Shown piece by piece: positions 1 to 10,206 of a DNA stretch of 35,935 nt. The DNA is from Gammaproteobacteria bacterium. Its GTDB lineage: Bacteria > Pseudomonadota > Gammaproteobacteria > SZUA-140. The stretch covers positions 1 through 35,935 of the forward strand of contig WGNS01000043.1 of NCBI GenBank assembly GCA_016124415.1, in the 5' to 3' direction. The notes below the pieces were generated by a model. The model was not told where the DNA came from. It searched no databases and saw only the letters and a list, made by a program, of their open reading frames with translations. Position 1 is the first letter of the stretch, and each line of letters starts with the position of its first letter. A program made the translations under genes and the position numbers.

Positions 1-2850
1 AGTCGGTTCGGCGCGCGCGACGACGGCGTGAACTCCGGGGCAAGGTGAGGGGAGTCGCCAATCGGCGGCAAGTCGCTCGCGTCCAGGGCGCGAGCCCGTC
101 TCGGGGTCGCGCGCAGCCTCGGAAAGCGATTCATCATTTGAGTGTGCGGCGCCGGCCAGAAAGTTTGACTCGACCACCGGCCAGAGACGGGCGAGCAGCG
201 TGTCCGACCCGGGCGATGAGAGGGTGGAATGGTCATCGCCGCAATCGACATGGCCGAACAGGTGCAGGCGATGTTTGGCGCGCGTGACCGCGACGTATAG
301 CAGGCGAGCGTCCTCAAGCCGGCGCTTGCGCTGCTCGATCCGGCGCAACAAGGTCGTCATTCGTCCCGGCTTCTCGCCCGCGGGACTGATCGGTGCCAGC
401 AGGAGGTCGGGTTCCGCGCGCGCGTGGGTCCGTTCCAGCCACGACAGCAGCGGCGTATCCTCTTGGCGCGGTTTGCGACCGAGACCGGGCAGGATCACGG
501 TATCGAACTCCAGTCCCTTCGATTTGTGCATGGTCATGACCTGAAGCTGCTCGCCTGCATGGACGTCCGGCAGAGCGAACAATTTCTCGACATGGACCTC
601 GAGGCGGTCGGGGTCGGAGAGTTCTCCCGCCTCGTCCAGCGCCTCGAGCAGTTGAAAGAAGACCTCGGCGTCCTCGAGTTCCGTCTCGTCGCCAACGCAG
701 GCAGGTCCCCCCATGGCGAGCCAGGCGGCCTCGATACGGCGGCGCAGTCCCACCCTTCCGGTTTCCGTGGCCGCCGCCTCGATCCATGGCAGAACGCGTG
801 CGATACGGTCCCGGCCGTCGAGGCTCAGTCGACTCAGGATGGCGTCGTCGTGCAGTAATTCCATCACAGGTCGCTCGGGATCGCCGGCGGCCAGGGCGTG
901 AAGGTCGGCGAGCGTCAATCCGCAAAAGGGCGCGCGCAGGATGGACAGCCAGGCGATACGGTCGCCGAAGTGGTGGAGCGCCCGGGTCAGCGCAAGCAGG
1001 TCGCCGACGACCGGACGTCTCGCCAGGGACTCGATCTCCTGGGCGCGATAGCGAAGATCGGCGTGCCTGAGACAAGTCAGTATCTCGACGAGATGGCCGC
1101 GGCTTCGGACCAGTATCGCGATCGTGCCGTCCGGCTTCTCTTTCCGGGCGGTCTCGATGACGGCGACGACCTCTTGGGCCTCTCGGTGAGGATCGTTTTC
1201 GAGCGCGGGGTGAATGGCGACCGCCGGGCTTGCCGTATCCTCATGCCAGGCATCCGATGCCGCGAACGAGATCGCGCCGTCCTCGATGTTGTCCTCGGTC
1301 GGCAGCACTCGGGGAAAATGAACGTTGATCCAGTCCACGATGCCCCGTTGCGAGCGAAAGTTGACGGACAGCTTCAGCGATTCGAGCGGGATTTGTCCCA
1401 GACCGTTTTCACGGCAGGCCAGGAACAGACCGACCTCGGCCTCGCGAAAGCGGTAGATGGACTGCATCGGATCGCCGACCAGGAACAGCGTATGGCCGTC
1501 ATTCGCCTGCCACCCCGCCGTCAGTCGGGTCAACAGTTCATGCTGGGCGAGCGAGGTATCCTGGAATTCGTCGACGAGGAGGTGGCGGATGCGGTGATCG
1601 AACGCAAGTGCGAGATCCGTGGGCGCTTCCGGTTCGCCGAGCGCCTGGATCGCGGACCGCGACAACGCCGTGAAATCGATCTCCCCGTGGGTGCGGAATG
1701 CGACCTCGAGATGGGCCGAGGCGATTCGCAGGAAACTGATCAGGGCCTTCAAGGTCTCCCACTCGGCGTCGGAGTACCGATGGTCCGGTAACGTACCGAG
1801 CGCGGCCAGCGCCTGCTGGAATGCTTCCGCTCCGGCCAACGATTCCAGGAGTTCCGTCATGCGTTTTTTCATGTCCGCATAACGGGAACGATCCTCCGCC
1901 GGCAGGGAACGGTCGGCGGCCGGAAAGCCTTGTCGGCGGTCGACCTGTCGGCGCCAGGATTTTTTGTCGGCGGTCAGCAGGAGGGTTGCAAGCGTATCCC
2001 AGACAGGGCGTTCGGCAAGCGTGGTCCCCGGCATGGCGACAAGATCCTCGCAGGCGGTCATCGGCGAAGCCGAATCCCGCAAGTTGGCGGCCGCGAAACG
2101 GGCCAGCTCGGGAAGTTCAGCCCCACAGCGTTCCGGGACCAGCGCCGCCGCTTCGTTCAGGGCTTCCTCGACCAGGCGGGCGGTGGCGCCTTCAAGCTGT
2201 TCGCGATCCAGGCGCATGGCCTCGGGGTCGGCGACGTGGCGCAGCCATTGATCGCGCCGTTGCAGCATGATCGCGATCAGGTCGCGCAGGCGGTCGAGCC
2301 GGTTGTCGAGATGGCGGACCAGATGTGCGACGGCTTCCGACCACCCGGCGCCGGACTCGATCTCGGCGATGGCGTTGGCGGCGGCCGTCAGGTAGATCGG
2401 TCGAGCGTCCTCGGTCACCCGCGGCACGGCGCCCAGACCCGAGAGGATGGGCATTTGTCCGGCCAACATCGCGCACAGCGAGTCGATGGTCTGGATGCGC
2501 AGCCGGGATGGATTATCGAGCAGATCCCAGGCCTTCTGTTTGTCGCGTTCCAGCGCTTTTCGCGCCAGGTCCCAGTTGAGCTTTTCGTGGCCTTCCTCGG
2601 GGCGGGCGTTGGTCGCCGCGAAGTCGAGCGTTTCGAGCACGCGCTGCCGCATCTCGGCGGCGGCCTTGCGTGTGAAGGTGATCGCGACGACCTCTTCCGG
2701 CGCATCCGCGCCGGCCAACAGGACCAGGAATCGCTGGGTCAAAAGACTCGTTTTTCCCGAGCCGGCCGGCGCCTGAACGATGAACGATCCGGTGGGTTCG
2801 AGGGCTCGCAGGCGTTGGGCGACATCGGCGGGTTCGGTCGGCCTGCTCAT
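1..2850 (-). CDS. UvrD/RecB-family ATP-dependent helicase (AddA-like), 3' part beyond window
   Basis: This is a superfamily 1 DNA helicase of the UvrD/RecB/AddA type, expected to unwind DNA ends during recombinational repair together with the nuclease encoded just upstream. The start ATG is at 2850 and the frame is open for 950 codons to the left edge, so the C-terminus is missing. Motif I (QAPAGSGKT, Lys about residue 33) lies near the N-terminus. The Walker B motif DEFQDT is near residue 425, followed by GDPMQSIYRFR (motif III region). Motif VI (YVAVTRAKHRL) is near residue 850. Whether a C-terminal PD-(D/E)XK nuclease domain follows, as in RecB or AddA, cannot be seen. The start overlaps the stop of the AddB-like gene by 4 bases (ATGA), indicating translational coupling. 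The family call is firm; the specific name AddA or RecB is not justified. Confidence 0.93.
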   Translation of the reverse strand, partial: MSRPTEPADVAQRLRALEPTGSFIVQAPAGSGKTSLLTQRFLVLLAGADAPEEVVAITFTRKAAAEMRQRVLETLDFAATNARPEEGHEKLNWDLARKALERDKQKAWDLLDNPSRLRIQTIDSLCAMLAGQMPILSGLGAVPRVTEDARPIYLTAAANAIAEIESGAGWSEAVAHLVRHLDNRLDRLRDLIAIMLQRRDQWLRHVADPEAMRLDREQLEGATARLVEEALNEAAALVPERCGAELPELARFAAANLRDSASPMTACEDLVAMPGTTLAERPVWDTLATLLLTADKKSWRRQVDRRQGFPAADRSLPAEDRSRYADMKKRMTELLESLAGAEAFQQALAALGTLPDHRYSDAEWETLKALISFLRIASAHLEVAFRTHGEIDFTALSRSAIQALGEPEAPTDLALAFDHRIRHLLVDEFQDTSLAQHELLTRLTAGWQANDGHTLFLVGDPMQSIYRFREAEVGLFLACRENGLGQIPLESLKLSVNFRSQRGIVDWINVHFPRVLPTEDNIEDGAISFAASDAWHEDTASPAVAIHPALENDPHREAQEVVAVIETARKEKPDGTIAILVRSRGHLVEILTCLRHADLRYRAQEIESLARRPVVGDLLALTRALHHFGDRIAWLSILRAPFCGLTLADLHALAAGDPERPVMELLHDDAILSRLSLDGRDRIARVLPWIEAAATETGRVGLRRRIEAAWLAMGGPACVGDETELEDAEVFFQLLEALDEAGELSDPDRLEVHVEKLFALPDVHAGEQLQVMTMHKSKGLEFDTVILPGLGRKPRQEDTPLLSWLERTHARAEPDLLLAPISPAGEKPGRMTTLLRRIEQRKRRLEDARLLYVAVTRAKHRLHLFGHVDCGDDHSTLSSPGSDTLLARLWPVVESNFLAGAAHSNDESLSEAARDPETGSRPGRERLAADWRLPSPCPGVHAVVARAEPT

Positions 2851-5561
2851 GATTCATCCTCGTCCACGGCCAGTCCAGGGTCTCCGGCGTGCAGTTCGTC
2901 GATACGGCACAGGGTCGGCAGCGGGCAGTAAGCGCAGGTCTTCGGGTAATCTTTGGGATCCACGGTCGCATTGCCCGCCGCGAAGTCGCAGGCCAAGCCG
3001 GTCACGACCTCCCGCCATTCACCAAGCACCTCCGACCATGCCGGCAGCTCCCGTGTTTGGCGAACCTTTTCGTAGGAATCGACCCCGGGGATCAGGTCTG
3101 GTTCGGACGCGATACCTTTGAAGCCCATATCTCCGGCCCTGAGCTGGGCGAAGGCCAAGGCCGCGATCGGTTCCGACACCGTCGTGGCGTAGAGCGGCAG
3201 TTGGGGCTCGTCGGGGCGCTCGCCGAACCAATCTCTCGGTGTGACCGCACCGGTCTTGTAATCGATCAGCACGAGCCGGCCGTCCTCCAACGCATCGATC
3301 CTGTCGATGACGACCTTGATGTCGAGTCCGGCTATGCGGGGGCGGAAGATTTGTTCGCGCGCCTTGACCCGGAACGGCGGCCGCGCGCGTTCGAGGTCCA
3401 GCCAGGCCATCGTCACTTCGAACAAACGGGCGGACTCGAGTGTTCGGAATCGTCCGGTCAACGTGTCCGGATGAAGGCGGCACGCCTCGCTGATCGCAAT
3501 CCCGACAGCCTCGTTGACCAGGTTTTCGAGTTCGGGGGCGCTTATGCCGAGAAGGGTCTGTTGGTCGCCGAGCCGTTCCCAGACGTTTTCCAGTACTCGA
3601 TGCAGCAAGGAGCCTCGAACCCGGGCGTCGAGACCGATCTCCGCCTCGCCGAGGGCCCTGGCGCCGAGCCTGAGCTCTGCGAAGGCTCGGAACGGGCAGG
3701 CGGCTTGATATTTGACGATTCCGGCACCGCCGGATGCGGCCCCGGCCGGTACCGGCGGCGCAGGATCGTCGACGAGCGTCTCCAAACAGGCCGCTGCACG
3801 GATGGCGGTTTGCCAGATCGGTTGCGGTTCCGGGCAAAGCGCCTCCTGAATCATCGGGTCGAGGTCCGCGATCAGCGGGCTGAGGGTCAGGCTCGCGTCT
3901 CCTTCATGCAGCGGATGACTCACGATGACCTCGTTTGCGCTCGTCAGCAGACGTTGGGTCAGGGTGCGCGCGAAACGAAGTTCGCGCGCCTCGCTCGAAT
4001 GGGGCAGGTCCAGCGCCCGTTGTAAAGGCAGCGGGATGAACGGATTCGGGCTCGGTGGTCTGGGCCAGGCGGCGTCGTGCAAGCCCATGATCCAGAGGTG
4101 GTCGAATTGCTGTCCCGCGCATTCGAGGACGCCCATGACCTGGACGGCCGTCGTTGCGGACTGGGCCTGGAAGGTCCGCTCACGTGCGAGGTCGCCGATC
4201 AGCGCCACGGCGTCCCGTGCGTTCATCGGGGTCGTGAAGGCATCGAGGGCGGCGAGGCCGCTAAGCAATTCACGCCAGGATTCGACGGCTTGGAATTCCT
4301 CGCTGGACAGTGCGCGGCCCCGGCACCAGCCGATCGCCTGGAGCAGGTTCGAGAAACGCTCCGCCCAGGCGGAGGGCGTGGCGGGCTCGGTCAGCGTAGC
4401 GCTCTGAGACTGCCATGCCGCGATATGATGAGCGAGAATCGGGCAGCCGTGGGCCCGATCCTGGCGGGCGGCGTGGTAATGAATCCGCTTCAGTGAAAAC
4501 TTCGGCTCGCCGGACTCGCGCAGCCGGGCATCGAGCATGGCCCGCGCGCCGGCTTCCTCGGGCCACCCCGCAAGCAGTGGCGAGCGCAACAGTTGGCCTG
4601 CCTGGAGCAGTGTGATTCCGGGTTCCAGCAGGGCGAGCAGTCTGAGTGCTACGCGGACGACCGGGTGATCGGCAAGCGGCCGGCCGAGCGAAACATTATA
4701 GGGACGCTCAAGGTGTCCCTTCCCCGGGAGCAGCGTTTCCGGAATCAGGCACTCGTCGAGCGCGCGCGTCACGACTTCGCGCCGGCTTTCGAGTTCGGGC
4801 ACGACGATTCCGATGGAGGCCTCGGGATTTTCCGTAAGCCGCCGCCGGACCCACCGCGCCATCGTCAGGGCTTCGTTGCGCGATTCGGCACAAGCGATAC
4901 GGTGTGTTTTTGTCGCTCGTCCGTCGAGTTCGATCCAACGTATGCCGCAACCGGTCTCGGCGATGGCCTCCAACAGCGCCATGAATCCGGGCGTCAGCTC
5001 GTCAAAGCCGATCAGGACCAGCGTCGCCGGGGCCGTGATCGCGCCTTTTCGAAATGGATCGATCAAGGCTTCGGGCAGAGCGGCCGGTGCGAGCCATCCT
5101 CCGTCCCCGCAGCGGCGCTCGAAACGTTGGACCCAGACTAGAAAGGCCTCGCTGTCGACGTTATAGCGGAATCGAGCCTCGTCGACCGAGATGTTCCATT
5201 CCCGGGTCAACCGCCAGGCGCCTTGCGCTTGGCGGGCGCATCCCGAGGGTTCGAGCAGGGGACTCTGGTCCTGATCCGCACGAATGATTTGTTCCCAAAG
5301 GCGGCGTTCCTGGGTCGTGGAGAGCAGCCTGGAAGGGGCAGGCATCGCGCCGCAGAGCAGCACTTCTTCCCAACATCGTTGCAGCCAGGCCGTGAGCGGC
5401 AAGATGTCGGGTGTGCTCCAGACGAGCGTGCCGCTCGAGGCCGTAAACCGGGCGTGATCCGCGCGCAGGGTGGCGGCCAGGCGCTTGTTGACCGTGACCA
5501 GAGTCGATCCCGGTCCGAGTACGGACAGGAGTTCGGTTTTGGCGCAGCGTTCGGGCGTCAT
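2847..5561 (-). CDS. AddB/RecC-like DNA repair nuclease with PD-(D/E)XK and FeS cysteines
   Basis: A 904-residue protein that probably partners the downstream helicase in processing double-strand DNA ends. The N-terminal two thirds resemble an inactive helicase scaffold as in AddB/RecC: no Walker A GKT motif is visible. The C-terminal third is a RecB-type nuclease. It has a GSLLHRVLE segment near residue 650, IDRID, then IDYKTG with the catalytic Asp and Lys near 766-768, and a QLPLY segment. One Cys near residue 621 (ACPFRAF) plus the C-terminal CxxCx5C near 875-886 fit the four-Cys FeS cluster known from AddB-type nucleases. It matches the type annotated as 'probable DNA repair protein' in proteobacteria. 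The ATG at 5561 was chosen because it overlaps the upstream stop by 4 bases; the frame is open slightly further upstream but that part lies inside the sensor gene. Confidence 0.9.
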   Translation of the reverse strand: MTPERCAKTELLSVLGPGSTLVTVNKRLAATLRADHARFTASSGTLVWSTPDILPLTAWLQRCWEEVLLCGAMPAPSRLLSTTQERRLWEQIIRADQDQSPLLEPSGCARQAQGAWRLTREWNISVDEARFRYNVDSEAFLVWVQRFERRCGDGGWLAPAALPEALIDPFRKGAITAPATLVLIGFDELTPGFMALLEAIAETGCGIRWIELDGRATKTHRIACAESRNEALTMARWVRRRLTENPEASIGIVVPELESRREVVTRALDECLIPETLLPGKGHLERPYNVSLGRPLADHPVVRVALRLLALLEPGITLLQAGQLLRSPLLAGWPEEAGARAMLDARLRESGEPKFSLKRIHYHAARQDRAHGCPILAHHIAAWQSQSATLTEPATPSAWAERFSNLLQAIGWCRGRALSSEEFQAVESWRELLSGLAALDAFTTPMNARDAVALIGDLARERTFQAQSATTAVQVMGVLECAGQQFDHLWIMGLHDAAWPRPPSPNPFIPLPLQRALDLPHSSEARELRFARTLTQRLLTSANEVIVSHPLHEGDASLTLSPLIADLDPMIQEALCPEPQPIWQTAIRAAACLETLVDDPAPPVPAGAASGGAGIVKYQAACPFRAFAELRLGARALGEAEIGLDARVRGSLLHRVLENVWERLGDQQTLLGISAPELENLVNEAVGIAISEACRLHPDTLTGRFRTLESARLFEVTMAWLDLERARPPFRVKAREQIFRPRIAGLDIKVVIDRIDALEDGRLVLIDYKTGAVTPRDWFGERPDEPQLPLYATTVSEPIAALAFAQLRAGDMGFKGIASEPDLIPGVDSYEKVRQTRELPAWSEVLGEWREVVTGLACDFAAGNATVDPKDYPKTCAYCPLPTLCRIDELHAGDPGLAVDEDES

Positions 5562-8236
5562 TCCGCTCGGTTGGGCTGGCTGACCGCCTCGAGCAGGGCC
5601 GTGTCCGTGGCCGGCAGCATGAGCTGGGTCCAACCCACGTTGGCGCATTTCTTACGTAGTTCTTCAGGCATGCCCGCGTTGACGAGCACGATGAACGGCG
5701 GTTTGTGTCCGGCGTCGGGACCGTTCTCCCAGTCCATGCCGATCATAGTTTCCGCCATGGCACCGCGAATCAGTACGGCATCGTAACGGATATTGCGGAT
5801 GGCGAGCTCGGCCTGTGCGCAATCCTCCGCGATCTCCATGCAGAAAGACATGGCCTCGAGTCGGCTTAAGACCTGCTTTTGTTCATCGGGGTTGTCGTCG
5901 ATCAGCAAGAGCAGCCCGTGGCGATGCGGTTTGCCGACGGCCACGGAATGGCGCGTCACAAAGGTTTCGCGGTCGCCTTGAAGAACGGCGCGGATGCAGT
6001 CGTGCAACTGGATCGTCGTGTAGGGGGTGGTCAGATAGCCCGAAATGCCGGCCCGGCGCGCCTCCTCGCTGTCGCCGCGATAGCCGGTGGTCGCGATCAT
6101 GAGCATGCGCACGCGATGGGTACGGTCGTTCGAGTTGACCGCCCTGGCCAGCCGCAGGCAGTTGGAGCCGATCATGCTGGCGTCGAATACCAGGAGCTGG
6201 AACGGCAGTCCGCCGTCTTCGGCGTCGAACAAGGCCTGGATCGCATGGCTGCCGTCCTCGACGATATGGACGTCCATGCCGAGCCCGTTGAGTTCGTCGC
6301 TGAGACCGGTCAGTTGGGTTCTGCCGCTGGTTACGATCAGGACGCGGATGCCTTCGAGATCCTTGGCGTCCTCTTCTTGCTCCAGGGTGTCCGGCGGACG
6401 ACGGTCGAGCGTGACCTCGAAGCTGAATGTACTGCCCATGCCCGGCGTACTGATGACGCCGATCTTTCCGCCCATCATCTCGACGAGCTTGCGGGAGATG
6501 TTGAGGCCGAGGCCCGAACCCGGGCGGCCGTGCGTCTGACGCAGGTGCTCGGGTTGCAGGATGTTGAAGATGTTGGTTTGGCGTTTCGCATCGATGCCCT
6601 TACCGCTGTCGGAGACCTCGAAGTGCAGGCGTACGGTCTCATCGAGCGAGTCGACGACGCCGATCCGGATCAGGATCTCGCCTTTATTGGTGTGGGTTAC
6701 CGCATTATCGATGAGATTGAACAGGATCTGCCGGAGACGGGACGGGTCGCCCTTGAGCGTGGTCGGCGTATTGGCGGGCAGATAGTAGCACAACAGCAGG
6801 CCCTTTTTTTCCTGGGAAAGCCGCTTTTGCGCGCGCTGGAACGTGATTTCCACCGTCCGGTAAAGGCTGAACGGGATGTTTTCCAAGGTCATGTTGCCTG
6901 CCGCGATGCGCGCGAAATCGAGCACGTCGCTGATAATCGTGATCAGGCTGTAGCTCGATGCCCGCGTCTTCGCCAGAAGCTTGGCCTGGCTTTCGTCGAG
7001 CCGGGTCTCCTGGAGTTGGGTGGCCTGTTCGATGATATCGTTGATCGGGGCGCGGATGTCGCGGCTGACGTTGGCGATGAATTCAAATTTGTTCCGCGAC
7101 AATTCCATTTCCAGATCGCGGGCCTTGCGGAGTTCGAGCTCGGAGGCCTTGCGATCGCTGATATCGCGGAAGATGCCGATGAACTGGCGTCTGCCCTCGA
7201 TACTGAACTCGCTGACGGCGAGTTCCATTGCAAAGGAGGATCCTTCCTGGCGGCGGCCTTCGAGGTCGTGGAGATTGCCGTCCAGGTTCAGTTGCTGCAG
7301 GTCGAGCGGCGCGTCAACCGTGATTTTGTCCATCCACTCCTTGAGGCCCGGGATAAAGTTCGAGACCGGTTGGGCCATGGCTTGCTCCGATGCGCAGCCG
7401 AAGATGTGTTCGGCCGCCGGATTGATCGAAACGATCGATCCGGCATCGTCGAAAGTGATAATGCCGTCCATGGCGTTCTGCAGCACGGCCTCCACGCGGC
7501 GCTGGCTGACCAACAGATTGGTCGCGGTATTGCGGGCCTCGTTCAATGCTTCCTGCTTTTCGGAATACATCTTGGCAAGGCGTTTGGACATGGTGTTGAA
7601 GGCGCTGGCGGTCTGCGCCAACTCGTCGTTGCCGGCGACACCGATTTGGTGGCCCACGTCCCCGGCGGCGATCCGGCGTGTCGCGTTGCGCAGGCGTTTC
7701 AGCTGGGCGTCGAAATAATTGCCCAGGAACAACGAGAAGATGATCGAGATCATGATGCCGACGACCGAGATGGTGGCCGTGTTGCGATGGGCCGCGCCCA
7801 TCATGTTGTCGATCGGTTCCGTCGAGAAACCGACCTCCACTCGGCCGATGATCTGGTCGTCGTCGATGACTTCGGACGCTACGTCGAATACACCGTCGTC
7901 GACGGTTTCGACCATGAAATCCTCTTTGAACGGCCGGGACAGAATCTTGGCGTCGCCGCCTTTGGCGAGCAGGCCGCCGGCATCGTAGATCCGGATATAT
8001 ACCTCTCCCGGATGCGTCAGCGCGGTGTTGATCAGCCGTTTCAACGCCTTGGTATCCTTGGCGTGGATATGGGGGCCCACCGAGGCCGCCAGGATCGCGG
8101 CCGACAGCGAGGCGCGCGCACTCAAATCGATTTCGCTCGTGCTGCGCAGGAAGCTTAGATTCCGCCAGGCCAGCATCGAGACCAGAAAGATCTGGATCAG
8201 GATGACGCCAAAAACGATTTTGAAGCGAAAGGTCAT
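5558..8236 (-). CDS. membrane hybrid sensor histidine kinase-like protein with degenerate phosphorylation sites
   Basis: An 892-residue inner-membrane sensor. Visible order: TM1 (about 7-23), a periplasmic region (24-153), TM2 (154-172), HAMP (172-224), PAS (about 248-360), HisKA helix, HATPase_c, and two receiver domains (about 632-750 and 773-890). The ATP-binding domain looks intact: an N-box NLIDNAVTH, DSGKGID and GSGLGL. The H-box reads FIANVSRDIRAP, with Arg392 where the phosphorylated His is expected. Receiver 1 keeps an Asp (D685) but has VTS instead of the acidic pair and TTP instead of TKP. Receiver 2 keeps the acidic pair (IDDN) but has Arg824 instead of the acceptor Asp. It may therefore signal by conformation rather than by phosphotransfer; this is inference. 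It is the first gene of an operon with the nuclease and helicase. No clear ribosome site precedes the ATG at 8236. Confidence 0.92.
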   Translation of the reverse strand: MTFRFKIVFGVILIQIFLVSMLAWRNLSFLRSTSEIDLSARASLSAAILAASVGPHIHAKDTKALKRLINTALTHPGEVYIRIYDAGGLLAKGGDAKILSRPFKEDFMVETVDDGVFDVASEVIDDDQIIGRVEVGFSTEPIDNMMGAAHRNTATISVVGIMISIIFSLFLGNYFDAQLKRLRNATRRIAAGDVGHQIGVAGNDELAQTASAFNTMSKRLAKMYSEKQEALNEARNTATNLLVSQRRVEAVLQNAMDGIITFDDAGSIVSINPAAEHIFGCASEQAMAQPVSNFIPGLKEWMDKITVDAPLDLQQLNLDGNLHDLEGRRQEGSSFAMELAVSEFSIEGRRQFIGIFRDISDRKASELELRKARDLEMELSRNKFEFIANVSRDIRAPINDIIEQATQLQETRLDESQAKLLAKTRASSYSLITIISDVLDFARIAAGNMTLENIPFSLYRTVEITFQRAQKRLSQEKKGLLLCYYLPANTPTTLKGDPSRLRQILFNLIDNAVTHTNKGEILIRIGVVDSLDETVRLHFEVSDSGKGIDAKRQTNIFNILQPEHLRQTHGRPGSGLGLNISRKLVEMMGGKIGVISTPGMGSTFSFEVTLDRRPPDTLEQEEDAKDLEGIRVLIVTSGRTQLTGLSDELNGLGMDVHIVEDGSHAIQALFDAEDGGLPFQLLVFDASMIGSNCLRLARAVNSNDRTHRVRMLMIATTGYRGDSEEARRAGISGYLTTPYTTIQLHDCIRAVLQGDRETFVTRHSVAVGKPHRHGLLLLIDDNPDEQKQVLSRLEAMSFCMEIAEDCAQAELAIRNIRYDAVLIRGAMAETMIGMDWENGPDAGHKPPFIVLVNAGMPEELRKKCANVGWTQLMLPATDTALLEAVSQPNRAE

Positions 8237-8351
8237 TGCGGCGCGGCGGTCAGCGGGTCAACAAGAGAGTCGCCACTGCGGGTGAAACTCGGGCGGGATC
8301 ACGTGTCTGCTGCGAACGCTGGAAATATTGGCGCTCAACGTCCCGTTTCGA

Positions 8352-8834
8352 TCAGGACCGTTTGTCGCCATGACGATCCAGGTAGTCTTCCAGGCAGTGA
8401 CGGATATAAGTATAGGCCCGGGCGTAGATGCCTGGTGCCGATGCCTCTCTTTGCCCCCCGATGTGCAAGGTCGCGACGCCGTTTTCGGCGATCCAGTCGC
8501 TGATTTCAGCCGGCGGCGGCGGGTTCTCGAGGTCGACGGCTTTAACCGGTTTCCCCTGGTGCTTGGCCATCTCGACGGCGTAGGCGGTGCCGCCCTGGAG
8601 CAGGCCGCAGTAGATCAAGATGGAGGCATCGGATTCACGGACGTTGTAGCCCGTGCGTACGGTATGATCCATCTCGCTGGTCTCGATCAGGGGATACTTG
8701 GTGTCGATCGGGCCGTCATCGGCGGCGCGTCCGGCCGGACACCAACCGCCGCGATCCAGGTCGAGCACCAATGCCACATCGAGCGCGGCGCGGTCGACGC
8801 CGGTTTGTCCACCGGAAATGATCTTTTTCAGCAT
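8352..8834 (-). CDS. SLOG-fold protein, putative molybdenum carrier family
   Basis: A 160-residue protein beginning with a Rossmann-like nucleotide-binding motif, ISGGQTGVDRAALD, typical of the 'putative molybdenum carrier' branch of the SLOG (YpsA/LOG-like) superfamily. It also carries the GGWCPAGRAADDGPI segment usual in this family, and a Gly-rich GLLQGGTAYAVEMA stretch that probably binds a nucleotide or sugar-nucleotide ligand. The biochemical role of this family is not settled, and no Mo-cofactor genes lie nearby, so the family name should not be read as function. A strong GGGGGA ribosome site sits just upstream of the ATG at 8834. It is probably transcribed with wrbA and arsC, 49 bases upstream of it. 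Confidence 0.85.
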   Translation of the reverse strand: MLKKIISGGQTGVDRAALDVALVLDLDRGGWCPAGRAADDGPIDTKYPLIETSEMDHTVRTGYNVRESDASILIYCGLLQGGTAYAVEMAKHQGKPVKAVDLENPPPPAEISDWIAENGVATLHIGGQREASAPGIYARAYTYIRHCLEDYLDRHGDKRS

Positions 8835-8883
8835 ATTTTCCCCCGCTTGTGGCTACTCGCCTCTAATCGAAAGCGATGACCGA

Positions 8884-9848
<965 letters not shown>

Positions 9849-10066
9849 AAACGGTTTCCTCGGATTGCTGTGGATCGGTTTTTCGCCATTCTAGCCGGGC
9901 GGGGATGCTTTGTCTTCGCGGCCGCGTCGGACGGCCTGGACCGGCAGTCCTCCGTATCTCTATACGCAACGAGGAAAAATATACTAGAATACCGCCTCCT
10001 GCGTCCCGCCCGGGTGCGGCGACTGTTGTCGAACGGGTGCTTGGGGCGAGGAAACAGTAGTTACGA

Positions 10067-10144
<78 letters not shown>

Positions 10145-10206
10145 CTTCCTGGTCAAATGTGTCATCATCGGGTTGAGTCCCGACCCAAAGGCACCCGGTA
10201 GTCTTC

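Noticed and set aside
898-2931. Long plus-strand frames (898-1791 and 1930-2931) at the left end
   Set aside because: They are shadows of the helicase gene, whose minus-strand frame is open for 950 codons and carries helicase motifs I, II, III and VI.
5879-8158. 759-codon open frame on the plus strand opposite the sensor kinase gene
   Set aside because: It is a GC-rich antisense shadow: the minus-strand product has clear HAMP, PAS and HATPase motifs, whereas this translation has none.
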